Origin: Vescimonas fastidiosa
Lineage (GTDB): Bacteria > Bacillota > Clostridia > Oscillospirales > Oscillospiraceae
Length of the DNA stretch: 64,000 nucleotides
Reading direction: 5' to 3'
Assembly (NCBI RefSeq): GCF_018326305.1
Contig: NZ_AP023415.1
Coordinates: forward strand, 496,001 to 560,000
Within the stretch, counting starts at the first letter, position 1. Every line of letters begins with the position of its first letter. Under the pieces are notes generated by a model. That model searched no databases. It was not told the origin of the DNA and worked only from the letters and a program-made list of their open reading frames with translations. Positions 40,225 through 50,029 of this stretch are shown here, piece by piece. A program made the position numbers and the translations under genes.

Positions 40225-42173
40225 TGATGGCTGAGAGCGCCGGATTTTGCTACGGCGTGAAGCGGGCCGTGGACATGGCCCGGGAGACGGCGAAAAAATG
40301 CCGGCACAGCGTAATGCTGGGAAGCATTATCCATAACGCCAATGTGGTGGCGGAGCTGGAGGCCCTGGGAATGCGCAAGGTGGATTCTTGGGATCAGGTG
40401 CGCCCCGGCGAGACGGTGGTTATCCGCTCCCACGGGGAGAGAAAAGAGGTTTTTGAGAGGCTGGCGGCTATAGGCGCGACGTGCGTCAACGCCACCTGCC
40501 CCAATGTACTGCGCATTCAGCAGCTGGTGGCGCAGGCCCAGGAGGAGGGGAGAACGCCCCTGATTATCGGGGAGATGCACCATCCGGAGGTGCTGGGGGC
40601 GGCCAGCTGGTCGGAGCGGTCGGTGATTCTGCCGGGGCCCCGGGAGCTGGAAAATTGGCTCAACGAGGAGCCTTCCCGCCGGAATATGCCCCTTACGGCG
40701 ACGGCTCAAACCACCTGTGTACAGGGAATTTGGGAAAGTTCCAAAGAAATTTTAAAAAAACAGTGTACAAATGCAAAAATATTTGATACAATATGTAATG
40801 CTACGCATAGGCGTCAAACTGAGGCGGCCGAATTGGCGGCTCAGGTGGATGTCATGGTCGTTGTTGGAGACCGTAAAAGTGCCAATACCAAGCATTTAGC
40901 AGAGATTTGCAGGGAGAAATGCGGACGGGTCGTTCAAATTGAGCGGGCCGGTGAGCTCTCGTCAGAACTTTTTGAGGGATGTCTTGTGGCAGGTCTTACG
41001 GCCGGCGCGTCTACGCCAGCGGGCATCATTAAGGAGGTATATACAACGATGAGCGAAGAAATCAAGAACATGGAATCCAACGAGGAAAGCTTCGAGGAAC
41101 TGCTGGAAAAATCTTTTAAGACTTTAAATACAGGAGAGAAGGTAACCGGTATCGTGACGGCTGTCGGCCCCACCGAGGTACAGGTGGATCTGGGCTGCAA
41201 GCAGGCGGGCTACATTTCCGTGGATGAGCTGAGTGCTGATCCCAATGTGAAGCCCGAGGATGTGGTGAAGGTAGGCGACGAGATCGAGACCTACATCATC
41301 CGCGTGAACGATGTGGAAGGCTACGCTATGCTCTCCAAGAAGCGTCTGGACGCTGTGAAGGTCTGGGAGGACATCGAGGTTGCCCGGGAGAACAAGACCA
41401 CCCTGGAGGGCAAGGTCACCGAGGAGAACAAGGGCGGCATCGTCGTCAATGTGAAGGGCGTGCGCGTGTTCGTGCCCGCTTCCCAGAGCGGCCAGCCCCG
41501 GGGCGCTGACCTCAGCGAGATGATCGGTCAGACCGTTTCCCTGCGTATTACCGAGGTCAACCGTGCCCGCCGCCGCGTGGTTGGCTCCATCCGTGCCGTG
41601 CAGTTCGAGGCCCGTCAGGCTGCCCAGGCTGCTATTTGGGAGAGCATCGAGGTGGGTAAGCACTACACCGGCACCGTGAAGTCCATGACCAGCTATGGCG
41701 TGTTCGTGGATATCGGCGGTGTGGACGGCATGGTACATATCTCTGAGCTGTCCTGGTCCCGCATCAAGAACCCCGCTGAGGTGGTTTCTGTGGGCGACAC
41801 CCTGGATGTGTATGTCATTTCCTTCGACCCCGAGAAGCACAAGATCTCTCTGGGTGTGAAGGATCGCTCCTGCAATCCCTGGGATAAGTTCATGGAGACT
41901 TATCATGTGGGTGATGTGGCCAATGTGCGCATCGTGAAGCTGATGACCTTCGGCGCTTTCGCTGAGGTAGTTCCCGGTGTGGATGGTCTGATCCACATTT
42001 CCCAGATCGCCGACCGCCGCATTGAGAAGCCCGGTGATGTTCTGTCCGAGGGCCAGATGGTGGATGCCAAGATCACCGCTATCGACGAGGAGAAGCAGAA
42101 GATTTCCCTGTCTATCCGCGCTCTGCTGGGCAGCCACGAGGACGAGGCCGACGAGGCTGAGGTCGAGGAGTAA
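40215..42173 (+). CDS. ispH-rpsA: Fused IspH (HMBPP reductase) and ribosomal protein S1
   Basis: 652 residues. The IspH part (about 1-278) has the three Fe-S cysteines, in GFCYGVKRAVD (C12), NATCPNVLRIQ and DTICNATHRRQTEA, and makes IPP and DMAPP in the non-mevalonate pathway. The S1 part (about 280-645) has four S1 RNA-binding repeats, starting near residues 310, 395, 480 and 565. Repeats 3 and 4 carry the canonical GVFVDIGGVDGMVHISEL and GAFAEVVPGVDGLIHISQI. This fusion is known in Clostridia. A Shine-Dalgarno and in-frame ATG at 41049 lie precisely between the parts. Confidence 0.96.
   Translation: MQVMMAESAGFCYGVKRAVDMARETAKKCRHSVMLGSIIHNANVVAELEALGMRKVDSWDQVRPGETVVIRSHGERKEVFERLAAIGATCVNATCPNVLRIQQLVAQAQEEGRTPLIIGEMHHPEVLGAASWSERSVILPGPRELENWLNEEPSRRNMPLTATAQTTCVQGIWESSKEILKKQCTNAKIFDTICNATHRRQTEAAELAAQVDVMVVVGDRKSANTKHLAEICREKCGRVVQIERAGELSSELFEGCLVAGLTAGASTPAGIIKEVYTTMSEEIKNMESNEESFEELLEKSFKTLNTGEKVTGIVTAVGPTEVQVDLGCKQAGYISVDELSADPNVKPEDVVKVGDEIETYIIRVNDVEGYAMLSKKRLDAVKVWEDIEVARENKTTLEGKVTEENKGGIVVNVKGVRVFVPASQSGQPRGADLSEMIGQTVSLRITEVNRARRRVVGSIRAVQFEARQAAQAAIWESIEVGKHYTGTVKSMTSYGVFVDIGGVDGMVHISELSWSRIKNPAEVVSVGDTLDVYVISFDPEKHKISLGVKDRSCNPWDKFMETYHVGDVANVRIVKLMTFGAFAEVVPGVDGLIHISQIADRRIEKPGDVLSEGQMVDAKITAIDEEKQKISLSIRALLGSHEDEADEAEVEE
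40764..41051 (+). promoter_or_regulatory. Nested promoter and ribosome site for a separate S1 protein
   Basis: TGTACA (40764-40769) and TACAAT (40787-40792) with a 17-base spacer lie inside the ispH coding part, in a stretch that is clearly AT-richer than the rest of the gene. At 41031-41037 a perfect AAGGAGG stands 11 bases before an in-frame ATG at 41049 (residue 279, MSEEIKNM). This would make S1 alone in larger amounts than the fusion. The ribosome site is convincing, the promoter less so. Confidence 0.55.
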
Positions 42174-42189
42174 TTCCTGCATTTATAAC

Positions 42190-42225
42190 GGATCCGGTAC
42201 CTGATTACGGGTGCCGGATCTTTTG
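42190..42225 (+). terminator. Terminator after ispH-rpsA
   Basis: GATCCGGTACC (42191-42201) pairs with GGTGCCGGATC (42210-42220), one wobble, then TTTT. Confidence 0.8.
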
Positions 42226-42289
42226 CGCTTTCCGGGGTGTCACCGTAAGCCTGGGATACATAAAATATGGCATGAGGAGGAATGGCACC

Positions 42290-42541
42290 ATGGAATATGT
42301 GATCATCATAGCACGCTCTGTCACCCAGGCGCAGCGGATGATGCATCTGCTGGAAAACTGCGGCATTTGGGCGAAAATATTCCGCTCTCCCGTGGGACTG
42401 ACGGAGTACGGATGCAGCTATGCGGTAAAAATAAGGCGCGAGAAGCTATGGCAGGCGATGGACTGCCTGCATCGGGGAGGTCTGACACCCCTTTCGGTCC
42501 ACGAAAAACAGGGGGATGGCTACCGCGAGGTGAGGGTATGA
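42290..42541 (+). CDS. DUF3343 protein (putative Se/S carrier-like)
   Basis: 83 residues from the ATG at 42290 (GAGGAGG nine bases upstream). It has the pattern of DUF3343: a first beta strand YVIIIARSV, a helix, IWAKIFRSP, and YGCSYAVKI with a single conserved cysteine in GCS. DUF3343 proteins have been proposed as selenium or sulfur carriers. Its stop overlaps the start of a cysteine-desulfurase-like enzyme, which could supply the sulfur or selenium. Confidence 0.82.
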   Translation: MEYVIIIARSVTQAQRMMHLLENCGIWAKIFRSPVGLTEYGCSYAVKIRREKLWQAMDCLHRGGLTPLSVHEKQGDGYREVRV

Positions 42542-43686
42542 TCTATCTGGATAGCGGAGCCACAACCTTGGAAAAGCCTCCGGAGGTGGCCAGGGCTATG
42601 GCCCGGGCGGTGGGGACTATGTCGTCTCCGGGACGCGGGAATTATCCGGCCTCCCGGCGAGCGGAACAGACGGCCTTTGCCTGCCGGGAGGCGGCAGCGG
42701 GGCTGTTTCAGGTTCCGACACCGGACCAGGTGGTCTTTACCTCCAATGCTACCCACGGGCTGAACATTGCCATTCGAAGCCTGGTGCGGCCCGGCGGACG
42801 GGTGGCCATCAGCGGATATGAGCATAACGCCGTGACAAGGGTGCTGCACAGCATTCCGGGGGTGGAAATGATTGTGGCGGACGCGCCGCTATTTGCGCCG
42901 GAGAAGATACTGGATGGATTTCACAGAGCCCTGCGCCGGGGCGTGGATGCGGTGGTGTGCAACCATGTATCCAATGTGTTCGGGTGCGTGCAGCCGGTGG
43001 AGGCGATTGCGCAGCTGTGCAGGCGGTACAATACGCCGCTGATCGTGGATGCGTCCCAGTCCGCGGGGATACTCCCGGTGACGCTTTCGGACTGGGGAGC
43101 GGCCTTCGTGGCAATGCCGGGGCACAAAGGCCTTTACGGCCCCCAGGGAATGGGACTGCTGCTGTGCGGCGGGGAGGCAAGCCCCCTGCTTTTCGGCGGA
43201 ACAGGGAGCGCCTCGAGAATGCAGACCATGCCCTCGGATCTGCCGGATCGGCTAGAGGCGGGGACCCACAATATGCCGGGAATTGCGGGGCTTTTAGAGG
43301 GACTTAGGTTCGTGACCCGGATGGGAACGGAGAACATCGCGGACCATGAAATCCGCCTGACCCGCCGGGCAGCCCGGGGTCTTGCGGCACTGCCGGGGGT
43401 GGAGGTTTTTACCGATGGGAAGGGGCGGTCACAGACAGGGGTGCTGTCGTTCCGGGTCCGGGGAATGGACAGCGAGCAGATTGGCGAGGAACTGGCACGA
43501 AGGCAGATCGCCGTGCGCTCGGGGCTGCACTGTGCGCCCTTGGCCCACCGAACTGCCGGGACCCTGGAAACGGGGACCGTGCGTCTGAGCCCTTCGATTT
43601 TCAACACGCCCCGGCACATCGACACTTTCCTGCGGGAGCTTACCGCTATTCTTCGAGAAAACGAAAGCAGTGGGAGCCGGTCCTGA
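42538..43686 (+). CDS. Class V aminotransferase (cysteine desulfurase/selenocysteine lyase-like)
   Basis: 382 residues from the ATG at 42538 that overlaps the DUF3343 stop. The PLP lysine lies in AMPGHKGLYGPQG, the cofactor-binding aspartate in LIVDASQSAG, and the catalytic-loop cysteine in RSGLHCAPLAH. This is the layout of SufS/CsdA-type enzymes that release sulfur or selenium from cysteine or selenocysteine. The preceding DUF3343 protein could accept the atom. No sufBCD or selD is in the window. Confidence 0.88.
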   Translation: MIYLDSGATTLEKPPEVARAMARAVGTMSSPGRGNYPASRRAEQTAFACREAAAGLFQVPTPDQVVFTSNATHGLNIAIRSLVRPGGRVAISGYEHNAVTRVLHSIPGVEMIVADAPLFAPEKILDGFHRALRRGVDAVVCNHVSNVFGCVQPVEAIAQLCRRYNTPLIVDASQSAGILPVTLSDWGAAFVAMPGHKGLYGPQGMGLLLCGGEASPLLFGGTGSASRMQTMPSDLPDRLEAGTHNMPGIAGLLEGLRFVTRMGTENIADHEIRLTRRAARGLAALPGVEVFTDGKGRSQTGVLSFRVRGMDSEQIGEELARRQIAVRSGLHCAPLAHRTAGTLETGTVRLSPSIFNTPRHIDTFLRELTAILRENESSGSRS

Positions 43687-43745
43687 TCTTGGATGGTTTT
43701 TGGGATGTTTATTTCGATATAACAAAGAAAATCGGATAGTTTTTA

Positions 43746-43774
43746 TTGCTTTTTTCCCGGGATTCTTATATAAT
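43746..43774 (+). promoter_or_regulatory. Promoter of the cdaA operon
   Basis: TTGCTT (43746-43751) and TATAAT (43769-43774) with a 17-base spacer, 44 bases before the start at 43819. Confidence 0.75.
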
Positions 43775-43818
43775 AAGTATTACCTATGGAATTCTATTGT
43801 ACAGGAAAGGAGCAGACT

Positions 43819-44706
43819 GTGGATTCTATCATTTCTGTGCTGGAAAATATATGGCGATACCTGACGCTGATCCGCATTACGGATGTGCTGGATATTTCCA
43901 TTATGTCCTTTGCCATCTATAAGCTGCTGAGCCTGGTGCGCAGCACCCGGGCCGAGAATATCCTCAAGGGGATCGTGATTTTCATTTTGGCGCTGTGGCT
44001 GTCCTCTTTGCTGAATCTGCGGGGGATCAACTACATCCTCAGCTATGTAGTAGAGTGGGGCGTTTTGGCCCTGTTTGTGGTGTTTCAGCCGGAGCTGCGC
44101 AGGGGCCTGGAGCAGCTTGGCAGCAAGAATATCCGACTGCTGCGTTTCCTGACACCGGAGCAGCGGAGCACCGAGCTGGAAAAGGCCATCGACCAGACTG
44201 TGGTGGCCTGCACGGAGATGTCCCAGTCCCGTACGGGCGTGCTTATTGTGTTTGAGCGCAGCTTGGTGCTTAACGACATGCTTCGCAGCGGTACGGAGCT
44301 GGATGCAAGGGTGTCCAGTGAGCTGCTGAAAAATATTTTCTTCGTGAAGGCGCCTATGCACGACGGCGCGGTTATCATTCGCAACGGGCGTATTTTGGGC
44401 GCAGGCTGTATGCTGCCGCTGTCGAAAAATGTGAATTTGAGCCGGGATCTGGGTATGCGCCACCGGGCCGGTATCGGCATGAGCGAGAACTCCGATGCGG
44501 TGGTGGTGATCGTTTCCGAGGAGACGGGTTCCATTTCCGTGGCCATCGGCGGGATGCTCAAGCGGCACTTAATGCCCGAGACCCTGTCTAAGCTGCTGAA
44601 AAACGAGCTGATGCCCGCTCCGGAGCAGGAGACGGAAGCCCGAAAAGATCCGCCCTGGTTCTTGCGGCGTATCCGTCAGCAGAAGGGAGGCGACGAGGAT
44701 GAGTAA
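43819..44706 (+). CDS. cdaA: Diadenylate cyclase CdaA
   Basis: 295 residues from the GTG at 43819, preceded by AAAGGAG. An ATG at 43786 lies close to the promoter and has no ribosome site. Three N-terminal membrane helices (about 10-90) precede the DAC domain with the catalytic motifs MHDGAVIIR and LGMRHRAGIGMSE. It makes the essential signal cyclic di-AMP, which controls osmolyte and potassium balance. The gene overlaps cdaR by 8 bases. The usual third gene, glmM, is not here. Confidence 0.96.
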   Translation: MDSIISVLENIWRYLTLIRITDVLDISIMSFAIYKLLSLVRSTRAENILKGIVIFILALWLSSLLNLRGINYILSYVVEWGVLALFVVFQPELRRGLEQLGSKNIRLLRFLTPEQRSTELEKAIDQTVVACTEMSQSRTGVLIVFERSLVLNDMLRSGTELDARVSSELLKNIFFVKAPMHDGAVIIRNGRILGAGCMLPLSKNVNLSRDLGMRHRAGIGMSENSDAVVVIVSEETGSISVAIGGMLKRHLMPETLSKLLKNELMPAPEQETEARKDPPWFLRRIRQQKGGDEDE

Positions 44707-45940
44707 GAAACGCAAAGTGGTGCGCATCGCTATATCCATTTTGGCCGCCATCGCCATTTGGCTGTATGTGGACCTCGTGCGCCAGCCCAGCGTGCCTATG
44801 AAGGTGAAGGACATCCCTGTGGAATTCTCCGGGGAGAGCACCACCTTGGCGGACAAGGGCCTGATGCTGCTGTCGGGCTATGACACCACCATCGACCTGA
44901 CTCTCAAGGGTCCCCGCCGCCAGCTCTGGCAAATCGACAAGGATGACATTCGCATCGTGGTGGACACCAGTTCCATTACGGAGGTGGGCTCCCAAAGCCT
45001 GACCTATCAGGTGATTTATCCCGACGGGGTATCGAAAAACTCTATCACCGTAGACTGGGCCAGCGCATACCGAGTGACGGTGACGGTAGGGGAGCTGTAC
45101 TCCACGGAGGTGCCGCTGGTGTGCGAGGTCACCGGCACGCCTAAGAAGGATTTTTACGCTGAGGATCCTATTTTGGATACGAATAAGATCCTGCTCCACG
45201 GTCAGCGGGATGACCTGATAAATATCAGCTATGCCAAGGTCACCGTAGATGTCACCGGCAGCGATAAGTCCTATGAGAATGCATTGGCCTTTAAGCTCTA
45301 TGACTATAATAACATCGAGGTGGACAATGCCGCCATTCGGCCCACGGTGAAGCTGGTGCAGGTGCGTGTACCCATTAAGACCACCAAGGAGGTGCCGCTG
45401 GAGATGATCGTGCGGGAGTCGGCTGGCTCTACGCGGGATCAGGTGAGCTTCTCTATAGACCCCAAGTCCGTGACACTGGCGGGAGAAAAGGATGTGCTGG
45501 ACGCCATTCAGAGTATTGCCCTGGATACGGTGTATTTGCAGGATATTTCCGAGACTCAGACCATGTATTATGAGATCCTGGCGCCGGAAAAAACGGAGAT
45601 CGTGGGCGATAATCACAGCGCGACCGTTACCTTCACCGTGACCGGTGTGACGGAGAAAACCGTTACCGTCAGCCACTTCCAGGTGGAGCGGGTGCCTGAT
45701 GGCTTTACGGGGATTTGCACCACAGAGAGCATCCAGGTGACCATTCGGGGCCTGGCGGCGGAAATAGAGGCTGTGACCGAGGACAATATCATTGCGGTCA
45801 TCGACTTCTCCAGCCTTACCGCCGAGGGAGAGTACACCCTGCCGGTGAACATTGTGGTGAACGGATATAAAAATATAAGTGCAAAGGGCACCTATCAGGT
45901 GAATGTGAAGCTGGAGAGCGGCACATCCACGACTTATTAG
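44699..45940 (+). CDS. cdaR: YbbR-domain protein CdaR
   Basis: 413 residues. A single N-terminal membrane helix (about 8-22) is followed by four YbbR repeats outside the membrane, recognised by recurring blocks such as KDIPVEFSG, YSTEVPLVCEVTG, TTKEVPLEMIV and a last repeat with GLAAEIEAVTEDNI. CdaR binds CdaA and tunes its cyclase activity. Placement and length are normal. Confidence 0.95.
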   Translation: MSKKRKVVRIAISILAAIAIWLYVDLVRQPSVPMKVKDIPVEFSGESTTLADKGLMLLSGYDTTIDLTLKGPRRQLWQIDKDDIRIVVDTSSITEVGSQSLTYQVIYPDGVSKNSITVDWASAYRVTVTVGELYSTEVPLVCEVTGTPKKDFYAEDPILDTNKILLHGQRDDLINISYAKVTVDVTGSDKSYENALAFKLYDYNNIEVDNAAIRPTVKLVQVRVPIKTTKEVPLEMIVRESAGSTRDQVSFSIDPKSVTLAGEKDVLDAIQSIALDTVYLQDISETQTMYYEILAPEKTEIVGDNHSATVTFTVTGVTEKTVTVSHFQVERVPDGFTGICTTESIQVTIRGLAAEIEAVTEDNIIAVIDFSSLTAEGEYTLPVNIVVNGYKNISAKGTYQVNVKLESGTSTTY

Positions 45941-45955
45941 CGAAAGGAACGGAAC

Positions 45956-46359
45956 ATGACGCAGATCGCAACAGTGGAAAAAAAATTGGAGCCGGGCTTT
46001 GTGGAGATTTCCGTACCCCGGAAGTCTGCCTGCGGACACGACTGTGAGGAGTGCGCCGGCTGTGGCATGACCGGGGCGGCCATCCACGCAAGGGCCAGCG
46101 ACCCGGTGGGTGTGAATCCCGGGGACAAGGTGGTGGTCCAGAGTGAGACGAAGAAGCTCTTGGGCGTGGTGGCACTGGTGTATTTGCTGCCGGTGATTGC
46201 CTTCTTGCTGGGATACTTTCTGTCGGAGGGGCTGGCGGAGTCCACCCGCTATATCATCGCCATTGCTGCAGCCGCCGTGGCCTTTCTCCCCAGTATTTTC
46301 TATGACCGCTATGCCAAGCGCCACGAGATACTGACCTATACCGTTGTGCGCCTGTTCTG

Positions 46360-46360
<1 letters not shown>
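45956..46360 (+). CDS. RseC-family membrane protein
   Basis: 134 residues. The N-terminal third has a cysteine group CGHDCEECAGCG in a strand-rich segment, like SoxR-reducing RseC proteins. Two membrane helices follow (about 65-87 and 95-113). In gammaproteobacteria RseC works with the Rsx/Rnf complex. Here no Rnf genes are adjacent. The cysteine cluster may bind an Fe-S centre. The stop overlaps the next ATG by one base. Confidence 0.85.
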
Positions 46361-47929
<1,569 letters not shown>

Positions 47930-47951
47930 CGGGATAGAGGAGGAATGGAAA

Positions 47952-48830
47952 ATGGTCAAAAGCATGACCGGTTATGGACGCGCTCGTCAGGAGCGCAACG
48001 GAAGAAACATCACTGTGGAGGTCCGGTCGGTGAACAACCGGTATCTGGACTGCACCGTGAAAATGCCCCGGGCCTATATTTTCGCCGAGGACGCCATGAA
48101 GGCCTTGGTGCAAAAGTACATCTCCCGAGGTAAGGTGGATGTATTCGTCACCGTGGATGCCGTGACCGCCGACCAAACGGTGGTACAGGTGAATGAGCCA
48201 CTGGCCCGGAGCTACTATCAGGCGCTGAGCCGTCTGCGGGAGATGTTCTCCCTGGAGGACGAGCTGAGCGCGGCTACCCTGGCCAGGTTCCCCGATGTGC
48301 TGGCTGTGACCAAGGCGGAGGAGGACCTGGAGATGATCTCCGCCGACATCTGCGCCGTGCTGGAGGAGGCCCTGACTGCCCACCGGCAGATGCGCAGTGT
48401 GGAAGGGGAGAAGCTGTTTAGCGATATTGCAGGCCGGGCCGACACCATTGAGAGTGTTGTGGCCAAGGTGGAAGAGCGTTCGCCCCAGACGGTCAGTGAA
48501 TACCGGGCGCGACTGGAGGCGAAGATGCGGGAGGTGCTGCAATCCACAACCATCGACGAGAGTCGCATTTTGACCGAAGCCGCTATTTTTGCCGACAAGA
48601 TCGCCGTGGATGAGGAGACCGTGCGCCTGCGCAGCCACCTGTCCCAGCTTCGCACCATGCTCTCCGGCGACGAGCCTGTGGGCCGGAAGCTGGATTTCCT
48701 CATTCAGGAGGTAAACCGGGAGTGCAACACCATCGGCTCTAAGTGCAATGACCTGACCATCGCTCGGGATGTGGTAAATATGAAGGCCGAGGTAGAAAAG
48801 ATCCGCGAGCAGGTACAGAATATAGAGTGA
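47952..48830 (+). CDS. yicC: YicC-family endoribonuclease
   Basis: 292 residues from the ATG with GGAGG eight bases upstream. The N-terminal YicC_N domain starts [11 protein letters not shown] and contains [12 protein letters not shown]. The C-terminal DUF1732 domain ends with [19 protein letters not shown] and a final helix. YicC proteins are ring-shaped ribonucleases that affect small RNA stability. The yicC-remA-gmk-rpoZ order is conserved in Firmicutes. Confidence 0.93.
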   Translation: MVKSMTGYGRARQERNGRNITVEVRSVNNRYLDCTVKMPRAYIFAEDAMKALVQKYISRGKVDVFVTVDAVTADQTVVQVNEPLARSYYQALSRLREMFSLEDELSAATLARFPDVLAVTKAEEDLEMISADICAVLEEALTAHRQMRSVEGEKLFSDIAGRADTIESVVAKVEERSPQTVSEYRARLEAKMREVLQSTTIDESRILTEAAIFADKIAVDEETVRLRSHLSQLRTMLSGDEPVGRKLDFLIQEVNRECNTIGSKCNDLTIARDVVNMKAEVEKIREQVQNIE

Positions 48831-48840
48831 GGTGGGAAAA

Positions 48841-49107
48841 GTGGATCTTATCAACATCGGATTCGGAAACCTTATCTCCGCTCAGCGGCTCATTGCCATC
48901 GTCAGCCCCGACTCCGCACCGGTGAAGCGGCTTATTCAGGAGTCCCGGGACAGCGGTATGCTCATTGATGCCACCTACGGCCGAAAAACCGCAGCGGTGC
49001 TGATTATGGATAGCGACCATGTGGTGCTGTCGGCCCTCTCTACGGAGAAAATGGCCCCCCGCTTGGGGATGAAGGTAGAAGACTTTACACGGGAGGAATT
49101 GCTTTGA
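48841..49107 (+). CDS. remA: RemA-family DNA-binding regulator (DUF370)
   Basis: 88 residues from the GTG at 48841, which has GAGGTGG close upstream. The N terminus [19 protein letters not shown] and the block [21 protein letters not shown] are typical of RemA, which binds AT-rich direct repeats and activates biofilm matrix and osmoprotection genes in Bacillus. In Clostridia it is nearly always next to gmk, and its target is unknown. The stop overlaps the gmk start. Confidence 0.92.
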   Translation: MDLINIGFGNLISAQRLIAIVSPDSAPVKRLIQESRDSGMLIDATYGRKTAAVLIMDSDHVVLSALSTEKMAPRLGMKVEDFTREELL

Positions 49108-49700
49108 TTAAGGGTAAGACATTTATTATTTCCGGCCCTTCCGGCGTGGGCAAGAGCACGGTGCTTAACGCTCTGCTTCGGGAGTACCCGGATCTGTATT
49201 TTTCCGTATCCGCTACCACCCGGGCTCCCCGGGAAAACGAGCTGGACGGCGTACATTATCACTTCATCGCTCCGGAGGATTTTCATAAGATGATCGAGGA
49301 GGAGGCGTTTTTGGAGTACGCCGAGTATGTGGGCAATTTCTACGGAACACCCAAAAAATATGTGGATGCCGCCATGGATGAGGGCCGGGATGTGATACTG
49401 GACATTGAGATTCAGGGGGCCCAGCAGGTGTGCGCCAAGCGCCCGGAAACGGTGCGCATCTTCATTGCGCCGCCCTCCTGGTCGGAGCTGGAGCGCCGTC
49501 TCACCGAGCGCGGGACCGACGATGCAGATAAGGTGCAAAAGCGGCTCCTGCGTGCCAAGGTGGAGCTGAAAATGGCGGATGCCTACGACTATTTCGTTAT
49601 CAACGACACGGTGGACAGCGCCGTGGAGCAGCTCAAGGCCATTCTCTTGGCGGAGCACTGTAAGTCCCCTCAGCGTATTGCAAAGCTGCTGGTGGAGTAA
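49104..49700 (+). CDS. gmk: Guanylate kinase
   Basis: 198 residues from a TTG at 49104 with GGAGG seven bases upstream. P-loop [12 protein letters not shown]-binding block [17 protein letters not shown], and [14 protein letters not shown]. It phosphorylates GMP and dGMP. The TTG overlaps the remA stop, so translation is coupled. Confidence 0.97.
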   Translation: MIKGKTFIISGPSGVGKSTVLNALLREYPDLYFSVSATTRAPRENELDGVHYHFIAPEDFHKMIEEEAFLEYAEYVGNFYGTPKKYVDAAMDEGRDVILDIEIQGAQQVCAKRPETVRIFIAPPSWSELERRLTERGTDDADKVQKRLLRAKVELKMADAYDYFVINDTVDSAVEQLKAILLAEHCKSPQRIAKLLVE

Positions 49701-49778
49701 ATCATTTGTTTGTAAGAAAATTCTAAAAGAATTTTTAACAGTATTTTTCGCCGAAAGGCAGATAGGAAGTTGATTATT

Positions 49779-50003
49779 ATGATGCTGTATCCCGCAATGA
49801 CGAAGCTCACGGAGCACATTCCCAATCGCTACATGATGGTGAATGTGGTGGCGCGCCGCGCCCGCCAGATCGCCCAGGAGGCCGAGGTAAACGGGGAGCC
49901 CCTGGAGGAAAAGCCCGTTACCTTGGCCATCGATGAGGTGGCGGAGGGCCTGTTCGATGCGTCCTCCATTGACACGGGTATCGACACGGACAATAAGAAA
50001 TAA
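49779..50003 (+). CDS. rpoZ: RNA polymerase omega subunit
   Basis: 74 residues from ATG at 49779 (AGGAAG upstream; ATG 49782 is an alternative). The conserved NRYMMVNVVARRARQIAQEA block binds the beta-prime C terminus of RNA polymerase. The length is normal. In many Firmicutes coaBC follows, but here priA is next and coaBC is absent. Confidence 0.92.
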   Translation: MMLYPAMTKLTEHIPNRYMMVNVVARRARQIAQEAEVNGEPLEEKPVTLAIDEVAEGLFDASSIDTGIDTDNKK

Positions 50004-50029
50004 ACCCAAACCCAATGCAGGAGGCGCCC

